A stretch of 64,000 bases of DNA from Thermodesulforhabdaceae bacterium (GCA_037482015.1 JBBFKT010000006.1:1-64000), one strand, 5' to 3'. Shown: positions 19,626-29,397, counted from the stretch's first letter. Notes: generated by a model not told the origin, from the letters alone. Translations and numbers: made by a program.

Positions 19626-22373
19626 ATGAGTGGGTCAGGAGTGAAAAACGTTGTAGTAATCGGCGGGGGAGTAACAGGGCTCAACGTAGCGCTTGACCTT
19701 GCCGATCAGGGATTTCACGTAGATCTTATAGAAAAGAATGCCCAATTGGGTGGTATGATCCCTAACCTTCATCGGCTGTATCCTATCTGTAGCTGCTGCA
19801 AAGTCTTAAATAGAACTATCTCATGTTCACAGCATCCTTTAATTTCAGTATGGACCAGCACAACCGTGGAGAAGGTCGAAGGATCGGCTCCATCTTTTAA
19901 ATTAACTCTTAACTCTAACGGAAAATCTCAAAGCATCGATGCCAGCGCGGTAGTCCTGGCTGCAGGCTTTGAACCGTTTGACCCATCTGTTTACGACACC
20001 TACGCCTATTCAAAATTTCAGAACGTCATTACAAGTACTGAATTTGAGTGGATGCAGAAACCAATAGCCCAATCTAAAGGGGTAGTGACCAGACCATCTG
20101 ACGGTAAACCACCCAAAAAGATCGCATGGCTCCAGTGCGTTGGATCCAGAGAAATTAACAAATGCGATGCTCCTTACTGCTCATCAGTATGTTGTATGTA
20201 TGCCCTAAAAGAGGCGTCACATATAAAAGACTCTTCCCCTGAAACAGAAGCAACCATCTTCTTTATGGACATACGAACTCATGGGAAGGGCTACGAAAGA
20301 TACCTCAACAATGCGCTAGCTAAAGGAGTCAAGCTAGTTAGGTCCAGGATCCACAGCATCGAAAAATTTCCTGGAACAGAGAATCTCGTGCTGGAATATG
20401 TGGATGAAAAGGGCGAAAAGCAGGCTGAAGTGTTCGACCTTGTCGTTTTGTCTGTTGGTCTTAGACCTTCTCCCGGCGTAAAAGAAGTGGCGGAAAAACT
20501 CGGCGTTAAGACCAATAAATATGGATTCATTGAAACGTCAGAGCTAGTGCCTGGTGAAACCAATGTAAACGGTGTCTTTGCCTGTGGTGCGGCTGTAGGT
20601 CCAAGAGATGTCCACCAGTCGGTTGTTGATGCTCAAGCTGTAGCGGCTAAGGTATCGAAACTGCTTGGTGGAAATGGTGCAAAACCCAAGAGTCTATCTT
20701 TACGAGATGTAAGCAACGAAGAACCCAAAGTTGGAGTTGTATTCAGCCTTTGCCCTGGTAGATCAGCTTCATTTGAGAAGTTAATAGGCGATCTCGATTC
20801 ATACGTAAAAACTCTTCCTGGTGTCGTTGCCACAGAACGAATAGATCTCCAAAACTCAGCGGCATTTAAAACATTAGCAACATGGATCCAAAAATCTGGC
20901 ATCAACCGACTTGTTTACGCAAGCTGCTCTCCTATCATGCATAAAGAAATGGTAGAATGGGCTATGAAAGAAGCCCAGTTAAATCCAACGCTTTATAGCT
21001 TCGTCGATCTAAGAACCCTGGGAGAATCAGATAAAGAAGCAAAGCGGCTAAAAGACTTGATGCGTTCATCTGTGCTTCATGCCCGCATGTCCGAACCTCT
21101 AACCGTAAAACCAATGCCCATTGAACAATCTGTCCTTGTAGTAGGTGGTGGTATCGCCGGTATGACCACGGCTTTAGCTCTTGCCGATCAGGGTATAGAT
21201 GTCATTTTGGTTGAAAAGAAAGACCGCCTTGGCGGACACGGACATAAAGTCAAAAACACATGGAACGGACTCTCAGTTCAAGATCTTCTTAAGGATCTTA
21301 CGTCGAGAGTTTCCAGTAATCCCAAAATTAAGGTGCTCCTTAACACCATAGTTTTGGGAGCAAAGGGATTTGGCGGACAATTTGAATCGACTCTATCTGT
21401 AAACGGATCCATCCAAACTGTTCGACACGGTGCTGTCGTGATCGCAACAGGTGGACATTCCCTAAAGCCCAACGAATACGGCTATGGAATTCATCCGGAA
21501 ATATACCGCTGGTCAGATCTTACCAAGAAACTTATCGATTCTCCGGATGCTTTCAAAAACGCTAAAACCGCTGTCTTTATTCAGTGCGTTGGTTCTAGAG
21601 AACCACAGCGTCCCTACTGTAGTCGCCTGTGCTGTAGCTTTGCCGTCCGGACAGCCTGTGATCTAAAAGCCATCAATCCAGATATGGACATCTATGTGCT
21701 TTACCGTGATATGCGTACCTTTGGAGAACGAGAAGAAATTTACAAGGAAGCTCGAGAAAAGGGCGTGCTCTTTATAAGATACGATCTTGACAAAAAGCCT
21801 CAGGTAAAGGTCGAAAATGGCAAGATTAGCGTTCGAGTGCACGATCCTATCCTTGATCGAGATGTAATTTTAGAGCCCGATTTCGTTTCTCTTCAGACAG
21901 CTATCTATCCAGAACCACTTAGTGAATTGACCAAATTCTACAAAGCAAGCACGGATGAAGATGGATTTCTTAGAGAATCTCCCGCTAAGATGAAACCAGT
22001 TGACGGTGAAATGGAGGGTGTTTTCTTCGCTGGGTTGGCTTTAGGACCAAAAGGCGTTGAAGAAAGCATTCAGGAAGCCTGGGCAGCAGCAGGACGCGCT
22101 CTTAGGTTCCTCGCTCAGGGAACAATGCTTGTTGGAGGTGCCGTTGCGGAAGTAAATCCAGATCGATGCGCTGTATGTCTCACCTGCGTTCGCACCTGTC
22201 CCTATGGAATTCCAGTTATAGAAAGCGTCCAGGAAGCTGCTTATATTGACCCTGCTTTATGCCAAGGATGCGGCATGTGTGTAAGTGAATGTCCCGGAAA
22301 GGCGATTATGTTTAGAAAGTTAAGCGATGATCATATTGTGGCTATAACAGAAGCCCTTGTTAAGGAAGCTTAG
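19626..22373 (+). CDS. HdrA-like FAD/iron-sulfur protein with duplicated flavin modules
   Basis: 915 residues from the ATG at 19626, chosen because GGGGGAA lies 5 bases upstream. HdrA is the flavin subunit of heterodisulfide-reductase-like complexes, in which FAD can split or merge electron pairs. There are two Rossmann FAD modules: VVVIGGGVTGLNVALDLADQG near residue 10 and VLVVGGGIAGMTTALALADQG near residue 505. Each is followed by a cysteine module (QCVGSREINKCDAPYCSSVCC and QCVGSREPQRPYCSRLCC), and an LYPICSCCKV cluster lies near residue 60. The C-terminus has two [4Fe-4S] ferredoxin motifs (CAVCLTCVRTCP, CQGCGMCVSECP). It is followed by an mvhD-type gene and faces folD and fhs. It may instead belong to a Qmo-like respiratory complex. 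Confidence 0.85.
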   Translation: MSGSGVKNVVVIGGGVTGLNVALDLADQGFHVDLIEKNAQLGGMIPNLHRLYPICSCCKVLNRTISCSQHPLISVWTSTTVEKVEGSAPSFKLTLNSNGKSQSIDASAVVLAAGFEPFDPSVYDTYAYSKFQNVITSTEFEWMQKPIAQSKGVVTRPSDGKPPKKIAWLQCVGSREINKCDAPYCSSVCCMYALKEASHIKDSSPETEATIFFMDIRTHGKGYERYLNNALAKGVKLVRSRIHSIEKFPGTENLVLEYVDEKGEKQAEVFDLVVLSVGLRPSPGVKEVAEKLGVKTNKYGFIETSELVPGETNVNGVFACGAAVGPRDVHQSVVDAQAVAAKVSKLLGGNGAKPKSLSLRDVSNEEPKVGVVFSLCPGRSASFEKLIGDLDSYVKTLPGVVATERIDLQNSAAFKTLATWIQKSGINRLVYASCSPIMHKEMVEWAMKEAQLNPTLYSFVDLRTLGESDKEAKRLKDLMRSSVLHARMSEPLTVKPMPIEQSVLVVGGGIAGMTTALALADQGIDVILVEKKDRLGGHGHKVKNTWNGLSVQDLLKDLTSRVSSNPKIKVLLNTIVLGAKGFGGQFESTLSVNGSIQTVRHGAVVIATGGHSLKPNEYGYGIHPEIYRWSDLTKKLIDSPDAFKNAKTAVFIQCVGSREPQRPYCSRLCCSFAVRTACDLKAINPDMDIYVLYRDMRTFGEREEIYKEAREKGVLFIRYDLDKKPQVKVENGKISVRVHDPILDRDVILEPDFVSLQTAIYPEPLSELTKFYKASTDEDGFLRESPAKMKPVDGEMEGVFFAGLALGPKGVEESIQEAWAAAGRALRFLAQGTMLVGGAVAEVNPDRCAVCLTCVRTCPYGIPVIESVQEAAYIDPALCQGCGMCVSECPGKAIMFRKLSDDHIVAITEALVKEA

Positions 22374-22400
22374 GAATTTAAGAAAAAAGGAGATGGTTTT

Positions 22401-22802
22401 ATGAGCCACCATGAGCCCAAAATCTTTGCTTTTTGCTGTTCTAACTGTGCATCGGCGGCAGCTCAAATTGCCGAAAAAGCACAGTGGACTTTACCTGAAA
22501 ATGTCAGAATCATTCAGCTTCCCTGTAGTGGGCGGTTGGATGCTTTGCATATACTAAAAGCTTTTGAGAATGGAGCAGATGGAGTGTATGTTGTTGGTTG
22601 TATGTCCGATAGTTGTCAATTCAAAAGCGGAATTCAAAAAGCGGAGAAAAAGGTAAATTATGTTAAAAAAGTGCTGAGCGATATTGGAGTAGAACCGGAA
22701 AGGGTTGAGATATTCAGTGTAGGGGCCGGTAAGGCTAATAAATTTATAGAAATCGCTCAGATGATGGTTGAGCGTCTTAAAGGCATGAGTCAGATGCCGT
22801 AA
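22401..22802 (+). CDS. mvhD: MvhD/HdrIP-type electron-transfer subunit, paralogue 1
   Basis: 133 residues. MvhD (FlpD) carries a [2Fe-2S] cluster and passes electrons between a donor enzyme and HdrA. The cysteine pattern is clear: FCCSNCASAA near the N-terminus, LPCSGRLD near residue 38, and GCMSDSCQF near residue 70. The segment HILKAFENGADGVYVVGC is almost the same as in the paralogue at 40927. AAGGAGAT precedes the ATG, and the gene is 27 bases after hdrA. A strong terminator closes the operon. The donor is not identified; no hydrogenase or formate dehydrogenase gene is adjacent. Confidence 0.88.
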   Translation: MSHHEPKIFAFCCSNCASAAAQIAEKAQWTLPENVRIIQLPCSGRLDALHILKAFENGADGVYVVGCMSDSCQFKSGIQKAEKKVNYVKKVLSDIGVEPERVEIFSVGAGKANKFIEIAQMMVERLKGMSQMP

Positions 22803-22808
22803 GAAATT

Positions 22809-22837
22809 AAAAAGGGGCACAAAATGTGCCCCTTTTT
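22809..22837. terminator. bidirectional terminator between mvhD and folD
   Basis: GGGGCAC / GTGCCCC, extended by AAAAA/TTTTT to a 12-bp stem, with a 5-base loop. The flanking A and T tracts serve both converging operons. Confidence 0.88.
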
Positions 22838-22868
22838 AATTTTCAATTTTTGCAATTACCAGAAAACA

Positions 22869-23759
22869 CTAATCTTTAATTTTGTTGTGAACTTTGCAGG
22901 CTCGCACAGTATTTTTCATAAGCATAGTGATCGTCATAGGACCAACGCCACCTGGAACTGGGGTAATGGCGCCTGCTACTTCCTTTGCCTCATCGAAAGC
23001 CACGTCACCTTTCAAGATTCGTTTTCCATCCGCAGTTCTTCCTACTTCATTTACGCCAACATCAATGACCACTGCTCCAGGTTTGATCCAATCACCCTTT
23101 ACATATTCCGCAACACCTGCTGCAACGATAAGAATATCAGCTCGTTTGGTATGAAAAACAACGTCCTTTGTTCTGGTATGACACACGGTCACAGTAGCAT
23201 TGGCTCCCTTGCCTTTCTGCATGAGCATTACAGCAATGGGTTTACCAACGATATTTGATCTTCCTATAACAACCACTTCAGCACCTGATGTTTCCGCACC
23301 TGTTCTAATAAGAAGCTCCTGGATGCCTGCTGGGGTGCAGGGAAGATAATCAGGCTCACCAATCATCAACTTTCCTACATTGAAAGGATGGAAAGCATCC
23401 ACATCTTTTGAAGGATCTATCGCATAAAGCACATTGGTTTCGTTGATGTGCTTTGGAAGGGGAAGTTGAACCAGAATGCCGTGAATTTTAGGATCTTTGT
23501 TGTATTGGTCGATAAGCTTTAAGAGATCAGCTTCAGAAATGTCAGCCGGTCTATCTTCCTGGACCGAATAAAATCCCAATTCATGGGCAGTCTGTTGTTT
23601 TGCTCTTACATAGCTCTGGGAAGCTGGGTTTTCACCTACAAGAATTGTTACTAACCCAGGAACAACACCATATTTTTCCTTAAGGTGTTGCACCTCCTGC
23701 TTAAGTTCTTCTCGGATAGACTTCGCTATCTCTGCACCTTTAATAAGTTTAGCTGACAT
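22869..23759 (-). CDS. folD: bifunctional methylenetetrahydrofolate dehydrogenase / methenyltetrahydrofolate cyclohydrolase
   Basis: A 296-residue protein of standard FolD length. It interconverts 10-formyl-, methenyl- and methylene-tetrahydrofolate with NAD(P). Motifs seen are SYVRAKQQTAHELG with the catalytic Tyr and Lys, VQLPLPKHI, the nucleotide site VIGRSNIVGKPIAVML, and the C-terminal TPVPGGVGPMTITML. It lies 104 bases downstream of fhs on the same strand with a hairpin between them, so the two consecutive steps of the methyl branch are encoded together. Confidence 0.96.
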   Translation of the reverse strand: MSAKLIKGAEIAKSIREELKQEVQHLKEKYGVVPGLVTILVGENPASQSYVRAKQQTAHELGFYSVQEDRPADISEADLLKLIDQYNKDPKIHGILVQLPLPKHINETNVLYAIDPSKDVDAFHPFNVGKLMIGEPDYLPCTPAGIQELLIRTGAETSGAEVVVIGRSNIVGKPIAVMLMQKGKGANATVTVCHTRTKDVVFHTKRADILIVAAGVAEYVKGDWIKPGAVVIDVGVNEVGRTADGKRILKGDVAFDEAKEVAGAITPVPGGVGPMTITMLMKNTVRACKVHNKIKD

Positions 23760-23816
23760 GGCAAAAACCTCGCTTTATCTTTTCAAAATGTTGCAACTAA
23801 GGTCATAAGTCAAACA

Positions 23817-23851
23817 AGGCTTTGACCTCACACTATATGAGGTCAAAGCCT
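23817..23851 (-). terminator. hairpin between fhs and folD (partial terminator or processing site)
   Basis: A perfect 14-bp stem AGGCTTTGACCTCA / TGAGGTCAAAGCCT with a 7-base loop, 12 bases after the fhs stop. The following minus-strand sequence TGTTTGAC is only mildly T-rich, so termination may be partial. Confidence 0.5.
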
Positions 23852-23863
23852 ATGGGACGGGAC

Positions 23864-25627
23864 CTAGAACAATCCCATAACCTTACCGGTCTTTACATCA
23901 ACATCGACTCGTCGGAAGGCCGGGTTGGATGACGTTCCGGGCATGAGGCTTATAGTTCCTGCGCATGGGCAAAGGAATTTTGCACCGGAGTAAATCAACA
24001 CATCGCGAATTGGAAGGACCCAGCCCTTGGGAACGCCTTTCAATGTAGGATCATGGCTCAAGCTGAGGTGAGTTTTAACCATCATGGTTGCGAAATCAGC
24101 ATATTTAGGATCAGATTCAAGCATCTTGGCTTTAGCTTCAGCTTCTGGAGTCCACACAACACCGTCAGCACCATAAACTTCCTTAGCGATGATTTCTACT
24201 CGATCTCTCAATTTCATTTCAATAGGATAGAGGAACTTGAAGTCCGAAGGTTCTTCGCAAGCATCCATAACTGCGTCAGCAAGTTCCAGAGCGCCTTCTC
24301 CACCTTTCAACCAATGTTGAGAAACGGCGCATCGAGCTCCTGCTTCTTCCGCAGCCTTTTTAATCATCTTGATTTCATCGGGTGTATCGGTATGGAAGGA
24401 GTTTATGCAAACCACGGGATTCATTCCGGACTTACGGATAACCTTGATATGGTGGAGCATATTTTCGAGGCCCTTTTCAAGCAGGGCAAGGTTTTCTTTC
24501 GTATATTCTTCAGGAATCGGTAGTCCTGGAACTACCTTAGGACCACCACCATGCATCTTGAGAGCTCGAATTGTTGTTGTGAGGACCGAGACGTGAGGCT
24601 TCAAACCGCTGAGACGGCATTTGACGTTCCAGAACTTTTCAAATCCGATATCCGCTGCAAAGCCGCTTTCCGTAACATGATAATCAAACATCTTAAGACC
24701 GATACGGTCACCAATGATGGAGGACTGACCTATAGCGATATTAGCAAATGGACCAGCGTGAATCATAACAGGCTGATATTCGATTGTGCAACAAAGTGTC
24801 GGGTTGATTGCGGGTAGCATCCAGGCGCACATTGCTCCCGCAACTTCAAGATCCGATGTGGTAACAGGTTTTCCTGTTTTATCGAAAGCAAGAGTAATTT
24901 CGCCCAAACGCTTACGCAGGTCTTCAAGGTCGGTTACGATCGAGAGGATAGCCATGAGCTCGGAACTCACAGCTATACCGAATTTAGACTGCATCATGTA
25001 ACCATCGGTACGACCACCAATACCAATAATGATGTTTCTTAGAGCCTGAGCGCAAAAGTCTATGACCCAGCCAAACTCAACTCTGGTGGGATCCACATCG
25101 AGACGGCGCATGCCAGTGAGACGCTGGAGTTGTTCATCAGTGTAGTTACGTTCATGCTGCATTCTTGCAGTAAGAGCAACCATTGCAAGGTTATGAGCAT
25201 TCATGAGAGCATTGATGTCACCAGTAAGTCCCATCGAAAACTCGGTCATGGGAATCAGCAAAGCGTTTCCGCCACCAGCCGCCGTTCCCTTAATGTTCAT
25301 TGTGGGACCACCCGAAGGCTGCCTCAAACATCCACCAACGTTTTTACCTCTTTTGCCGAGACCTTCGATAAGACCGAGCGACGTTGTAGTCTTACCTTCG
25401 CCGAGAGGAGTAGGGGTGATAGCGGTAACCTCAATGTATTTTCCGTCAGGGCGATTTTTAAGACGCTCAAGGATTTTCATAAAGTCGAGCTTGCACACTC
25501 GACCCATAGGAATAACTTCATCTTTCTCCAAACCTAATTTTTCCCGCCATTCATCGGGGGTGGGCATGTTTTTTTCAGCTTCTTCCGCAATCTGCCAATC
25601 CGCAAGTTTTGTTGGATCGTAAGGCAT
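23864..25627 (-). CDS. fhs: formate-tetrahydrofolate ligase
   Basis: 587 residues from the ATG at 25627, with AAGGAGGT 5 bases upstream; a GTG just before it is less likely. Fhs joins formate to tetrahydrofolate using ATP, the entry step of the Wood-Ljungdahl methyl branch, or the ATP-yielding step when run backwards. The P-loop [16 protein letters not shown] and the segments [15 protein letters not shown] and [10 protein letters not shown]-type C-terminal residues mark the family; the length is slightly longer than the usual 555-560. A good promoter lies at 25770-25798. folD follows in the same direction. Confidence 0.97.
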   Translation of the reverse strand: MPYDPTKLADWQIAEEAEKNMPTPDEWREKLGLEKDEVIPMGRVCKLDFMKILERLKNRPDGKYIEVTAITPTPLGEGKTTTSLGLIEGLGKRGKNVGGCLRQPSGGPTMNIKGTAAGGGNALLIPMTEFSMGLTGDINALMNAHNLAMVALTARMQHERNYTDEQLQRLTGMRRLDVDPTRVEFGWVIDFCAQALRNIIIGIGGRTDGYMMQSKFGIAVSSELMAILSIVTDLEDLRKRLGEITLAFDKTGKPVTTSDLEVAGAMCAWMLPAINPTLCCTIEYQPVMIHAGPFANIAIGQSSIIGDRIGLKMFDYHVTESGFAADIGFEKFWNVKCRLSGLKPHVSVLTTTIRALKMHGGGPKVVPGLPIPEEYTKENLALLEKGLENMLHHIKVIRKSGMNPVVCINSFHTDTPDEIKMIKKAAEEAGARCAVSQHWLKGGEGALELADAVMDACEEPSDFKFLYPIEMKLRDRVEIIAKEVYGADGVVWTPEAEAKAKMLESDPKYADFATMMVKTHLSLSHDPTLKGVPKGWVLPIRDVLIYSGAKFLCPCAGTISLMPGTSSNPAFRRVDVDVKTGKVMGLF

Positions 25628-26083
25628 CACATACCTCCTTAATCATTCCAATGGTTAATTCGTTTACACTAACAATAACTACCTGCCTACATCTATATAC
25701 ACCTCTTCACTATCCTCTCACATTACTACGGAGCATTAATGTTGCGATACTTTTTTCACATGATCTTAAAAATTAGCCTAAAAATCCAACCATGTCAAGC
25801 AATGTTTCTTGTTTATTCACGGTATTAGCACCCAACCTAAACCAAGAACATCCCTAATTCTGACTTCTAACTCTATAGTCGTAGATTTCCGATATTTGTA
25901 AAAAATAAAGACCCAGGTGTAAAGTGGATAAAAAAAGATTATGCTTTTTTTCACACCAACAGCACAAGTTTAGATCAAACATAAAGCAATTATAGTTTTT
26001 GTTGCCTTCCGCTCAGTCATGATTTTTAATTTCAAAGAAAGGTTGATTTTACGAAAAAAAACAAGAAATGGAGCAGCAACAGG
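25628..26083. other. A/T-rich divergent region between fhs and the PPDK-like gene
   Basis: About 455 bases without a gene. It contains the fhs promoter (minus strand, 25770-25798). No clear promoter for the PPDK-like gene or known riboswitch was recognised. Confidence 0.5.
25770..25798 (-). promoter_or_regulatory. sigma70-type promoter of fhs-folD
   Basis: On the minus strand, a consensus -35 TTGACA (25798-25793) and -10 TAATTT (25775-25770) are exactly 17 bases apart, about 140 bases before the fhs start. Confidence 0.62.
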
Positions 26084-28972
26084 ATGAAACAAGAAGAATA
26101 TTACACTGTTTCTTTTGAAAAGGCTGATCCCAAAAGGGTAGATAAGTTGGGAGCCAAAGGGGCAAAGCTTGTTGAAGATTTTCAACAACTATCTCAAGAG
26201 CTAGGAACTTTTTCTAGGGTTGCCAAGGTTCCCGATGGATTCATAATCACTACTGATGTTTGTCGAGCCTATTTTGCAAACGATCGAGTGCTCCCCGATG
26301 CCATCTGGCAAGATATTATGAAAGCTCTATTGGAATTAGAGATCAGAGAAAAAAGGTATTTCGGTTCAGCGGAAGAGGCTTTTCCGCTGTTAGTTGCAGT
26401 AAGAGGAGGAGCGCCTGTTTCTCTTCCCGGCGCAGTTAGCACTGTCCTTAATGTTGGACTTACATCAGAGATCGTTAGAACACTTATAGAAAGAGGTGAA
26501 GATGAAGCTTTTATATTAAGCACTTATGCAAACGCTCTTCGTATGTATGGGGAAGTGGTGCTTGGTGTCCCTTACAGCGAATTCCACCAGGTATTAGAAA
26601 AGCTCAACATACGAGATGAAATAGATACCACCGAAACATCTTTGCTCTATAAACTAATTAGTGATTATGAAAATATTCTCCGAAAAAACCAACATCCTAA
26701 ATACGGAAGAGAATATCCTCAAGATCCTCTAACACAGCTTCGCCACAGCATTGAAGCTGTGCTCGATTCCTGGATGGGACCAACAGCTGTCGCAGCAAGG
26801 CTTAGTCGATCACCTTCAGTGCCAGACGAAATTGGCACAGCGGTGGTAATTCAAACAATGGTGTTTGGAAATAGGAACGAAAATTCCCTAAGCGGAGTGC
26901 TTTTTACAAGAGATCACAGAACGGGAAAAAACTCTCTCGTCATCGAATGGGCTCCAAGAATTCAATGTGATAAAATAGTATCTGGACGACTTCGACGGGA
27001 ATTTCTTAAAGCTGAAGATTTAAAAAGCCAATTCCCAAAAGTCTATGAACAACTCCTTTTAGTCCGTGACTGGCTTGAAAGTCAATCTAAGCGGCCTCTT
27101 GACATAGAATTTACAGTGGAAGACGGAAAACTATTCATACTTCAGCGCCGTCCGCTCCGTATGACCTTCAGTGCCACTATGCGAGCTCTTATGGACATGG
27201 TTGATGAAGGCAAAACCACTATTCAAGCCGCTTCAATGATTATAAACAACGCCCTGGAACAGCCAGAAAAGATTCTGCGAGAAGATTTCCATGATTACAT
27301 CCTCATTGGAAAAGGAGAACCTATAACAGATAGCGCTGATGCAGGTATTCTGGCGTTCGGTACCGAAGAAGCTCTAAAACTTGCAGATGCTGGAGTCAAT
27401 GTTATTTTGCTAAGACGTTACCCCTACGGAGAAACAGACATCGCTGTTAACCATCCCAGAGTCAGAGGAATTATTCGCTACGATGGAAACGCCACAGGAC
27501 ATGAAGCAGTGTCGGCCGTGGCTTACTGCAAACCCTACCTCATAAATGCAGTTGATGCAAATGGGTTAAAGCCTGTAATTGTCCATGGCGATAAGGTAGA
27601 ATTAAATCCAGAAAGCTTATTTGCCAAATATCTCGGGAAAAAAGTTTTCGTTGATGGTGAATCAGGAATTGTTGGCTACACAACAGCCGAAAGTTTTCTT
27701 GAGGATAAGAGGTCCAGAAAAAAGCTATACGTAGATTGGGAATATGTCAGAGAAAAATTTGAACAGGAAGGCTACCGCAACCTTTCCTATGAAGAACTCC
27801 TGGACATTCACTACCAATGGGAGCTGGAACTGGAAAAATATACGGAATTAGAAAAAAGGCTAAAAAACGAGTTTTCGGTTATTTCTCAGGAAGAACTGCT
27901 CCTGACATTCGCAAGATATCTTGAATTCATTCCACCGGAAAATCGAAAAAGAATTCTTGAATTGAAAGGAATCTCACTAAAAGATTTTGATTTTGGGCCA
28001 CCTATCACTTATCGGGGAAAAAACCTTAGAGCGGAAGTAAAGCGTATCCTAAAAACTTTGATGCTTTGCATAACCTGGCGAACTCACTGGATACATGAAC
28101 TAATGGTAGAAAAAGCAAAAGAGCGAGGCGATACGGAAAATGATGTTATACGCGATATTTTTATAAAAAATAGAACGATGAGCCTTGTTAAGGGCTTTGA
28201 GAACGAAGGATTCCACGTAATGAAGGTTCCGGGATTTCATTATCTTATTCTGGCAAGCAATTTTGAATACGATCAAGACCCTAATAGAGTAAACCTCGGG
28301 CCAGGAATTTTTAACTATCAGGAGAAAGAAATTCTGGCTAAACATTTCATGTCTCATCTGGAGCAGACAAACCCAGAAATTGCATCCAGACTAAGAATAA
28401 TCATAGGAGAGCCACCACTAGGGCAGGGGCATGCCAGAATAATAAGCGTAGGACTTGCTATCCCTGACGATCTTTTTGCTCTGGTTTGCAGATATCTAAG
28501 GGCTTTTATCGATCAATGCAGAAGCGGTTGTCTTATACATAGAGAAGAAATGATCCCTATTCACGATTTCATCGAACTTTACCGACTTGATCCATTTTTT
28601 GCACTTTACCCTGACTTCAAAATAAAAAAGGATTCAGCGGCTAACTGCTTCATTACCTTTGGAGATTGTTCCTACGGTGAATTTGAAGGGACAGTTTTTG
28701 GGGAAGAGCAGTATAAAAACCTCATGCAGAAGGTCAAAGAATTCGAATGGTATATGAAGGTCACAGGACAACATTTCTGCATACGTCCCTGGAGCTTAGA
28801 AGTAGATCCTTTCAGGCGACACAGCATAATTACAGCCGTTGGAATTCGATTCCCAGTAGAACACCTTACTGCGGTTCTTGAAAGCCTGAAAACCTTCCTA
28901 GCTGAAAAGGAACGATACAGAACAGAACCTCTATTCAGGAAAGCTTTTGATAGAGTCGTCGATAGCGAGTAA
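26084..28972 (+). CDS. PPDK-like phosphotransferase with an unrecognised C-terminal domain
   Basis: A 962-residue cytosolic protein. Residues ~1-370 match the ATP-grasp domain of pyruvate phosphate dikinase (LGAKGAKLVE, KVPDGFIITTDVC, VRGGAPVSLPGAVSTVLN, VVIQTMVFGN, LSGVLFTRDHRTG, DIEFTVEDGKLFILQRRP). Residues ~410-540 match the swivelling phosphohistidine domain: GNATGHEAVSAVAY with His473, replacing the usual GGMTSHAAVVAR. The PEP/pyruvate-binding TIM barrel that should follow is absent. Instead there are about 410 residues (KLYVDWEYVREKF to the end) I do not recognise. ATP could thus phosphorylate His473, but the acceptor may not be pyruvate. The ribosome binding site is weak (GGAG, 10 bases upstream). 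It is monocistronic. Confidence 0.7.
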   Translation: MKQEEYYTVSFEKADPKRVDKLGAKGAKLVEDFQQLSQELGTFSRVAKVPDGFIITTDVCRAYFANDRVLPDAIWQDIMKALLELEIREKRYFGSAEEAFPLLVAVRGGAPVSLPGAVSTVLNVGLTSEIVRTLIERGEDEAFILSTYANALRMYGEVVLGVPYSEFHQVLEKLNIRDEIDTTETSLLYKLISDYENILRKNQHPKYGREYPQDPLTQLRHSIEAVLDSWMGPTAVAARLSRSPSVPDEIGTAVVIQTMVFGNRNENSLSGVLFTRDHRTGKNSLVIEWAPRIQCDKIVSGRLRREFLKAEDLKSQFPKVYEQLLLVRDWLESQSKRPLDIEFTVEDGKLFILQRRPLRMTFSATMRALMDMVDEGKTTIQAASMIINNALEQPEKILREDFHDYILIGKGEPITDSADAGILAFGTEEALKLADAGVNVILLRRYPYGETDIAVNHPRVRGIIRYDGNATGHEAVSAVAYCKPYLINAVDANGLKPVIVHGDKVELNPESLFAKYLGKKVFVDGESGIVGYTTAESFLEDKRSRKKLYVDWEYVREKFEQEGYRNLSYEELLDIHYQWELELEKYTELEKRLKNEFSVISQEELLLTFARYLEFIPPENRKRILELKGISLKDFDFGPPITYRGKNLRAEVKRILKTLMLCITWRTHWIHELMVEKAKERGDTENDVIRDIFIKNRTMSLVKGFENEGFHVMKVPGFHYLILASNFEYDQDPNRVNLGPGIFNYQEKEILAKHFMSHLEQTNPEIASRLRIIIGEPPLGQGHARIISVGLAIPDDLFALVCRYLRAFIDQCRSGCLIHREEMIPIHDFIELYRLDPFFALYPDFKIKKDSAANCFITFGDCSYGEFEGTVFGEEQYKNLMQKVKEFEWYMKVTGQHFCIRPWSLEVDPFRRHSIITAVGIRFPVEHLTAVLESLKTFLAEKERYRTEPLFRKAFDRVVDSE

Positions 28973-29286
28973 ACCTGCCAAAAGACAGGCAAATCTTTCT
29001 ATATACCTTAAAAGCTTAAGTGCCCAAAGCACGCATAAATCCCATGGGAGTCTTCTCGCTTAAAAATATTGATGCTAATTATTCTTATTTTGTCGAAATA
29101 TTGTTTAAAGATAGTTTAATTAATGTCTAAACGTTGTCTAAAAACCCCCAAGATTAAACATTTATCATTAAAAATGAGACTTTTTGTCGAAAAATTAGAT
29201 TAATTGCCAAATAGTGCGTCGACAAAAACTAACCAAAAGCTCAGGTCAACCAAGTTTTGAACAATTTGCGTAGAATCCCACTATAG

Positions 29287-29348
29287 CTGTTAACTGTGAT
29301 AAATTTCTTCAAGGAACCATAAGAAGGTATTTCTTCGGCAGTTAACAG
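29287..29348. repeat. inverted pair of 10-bp boxes, likely regulator sites
   Basis: CTGTTAACTG (29287-29296) and its exact reverse complement CAGTTAACAG (29339-29348) start 52 bases apart, close to five helical turns, so they would lie on one DNA face. They are 50-110 bases upstream of a probable promoter. Cooperative binding or looping is an inference. Confidence 0.5.
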
Positions 29349-29397
29349 AATCTAAAAGTTTATCCCTGAAACAATCCGAATCCAAATTCTGGTATTT

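Noticed and set aside
24053-24523. Long open frames on the plus strand opposite fhs
   Set aside because: They are antisense shadows of a strongly conserved enzyme gene and have no ribosome binding sites.
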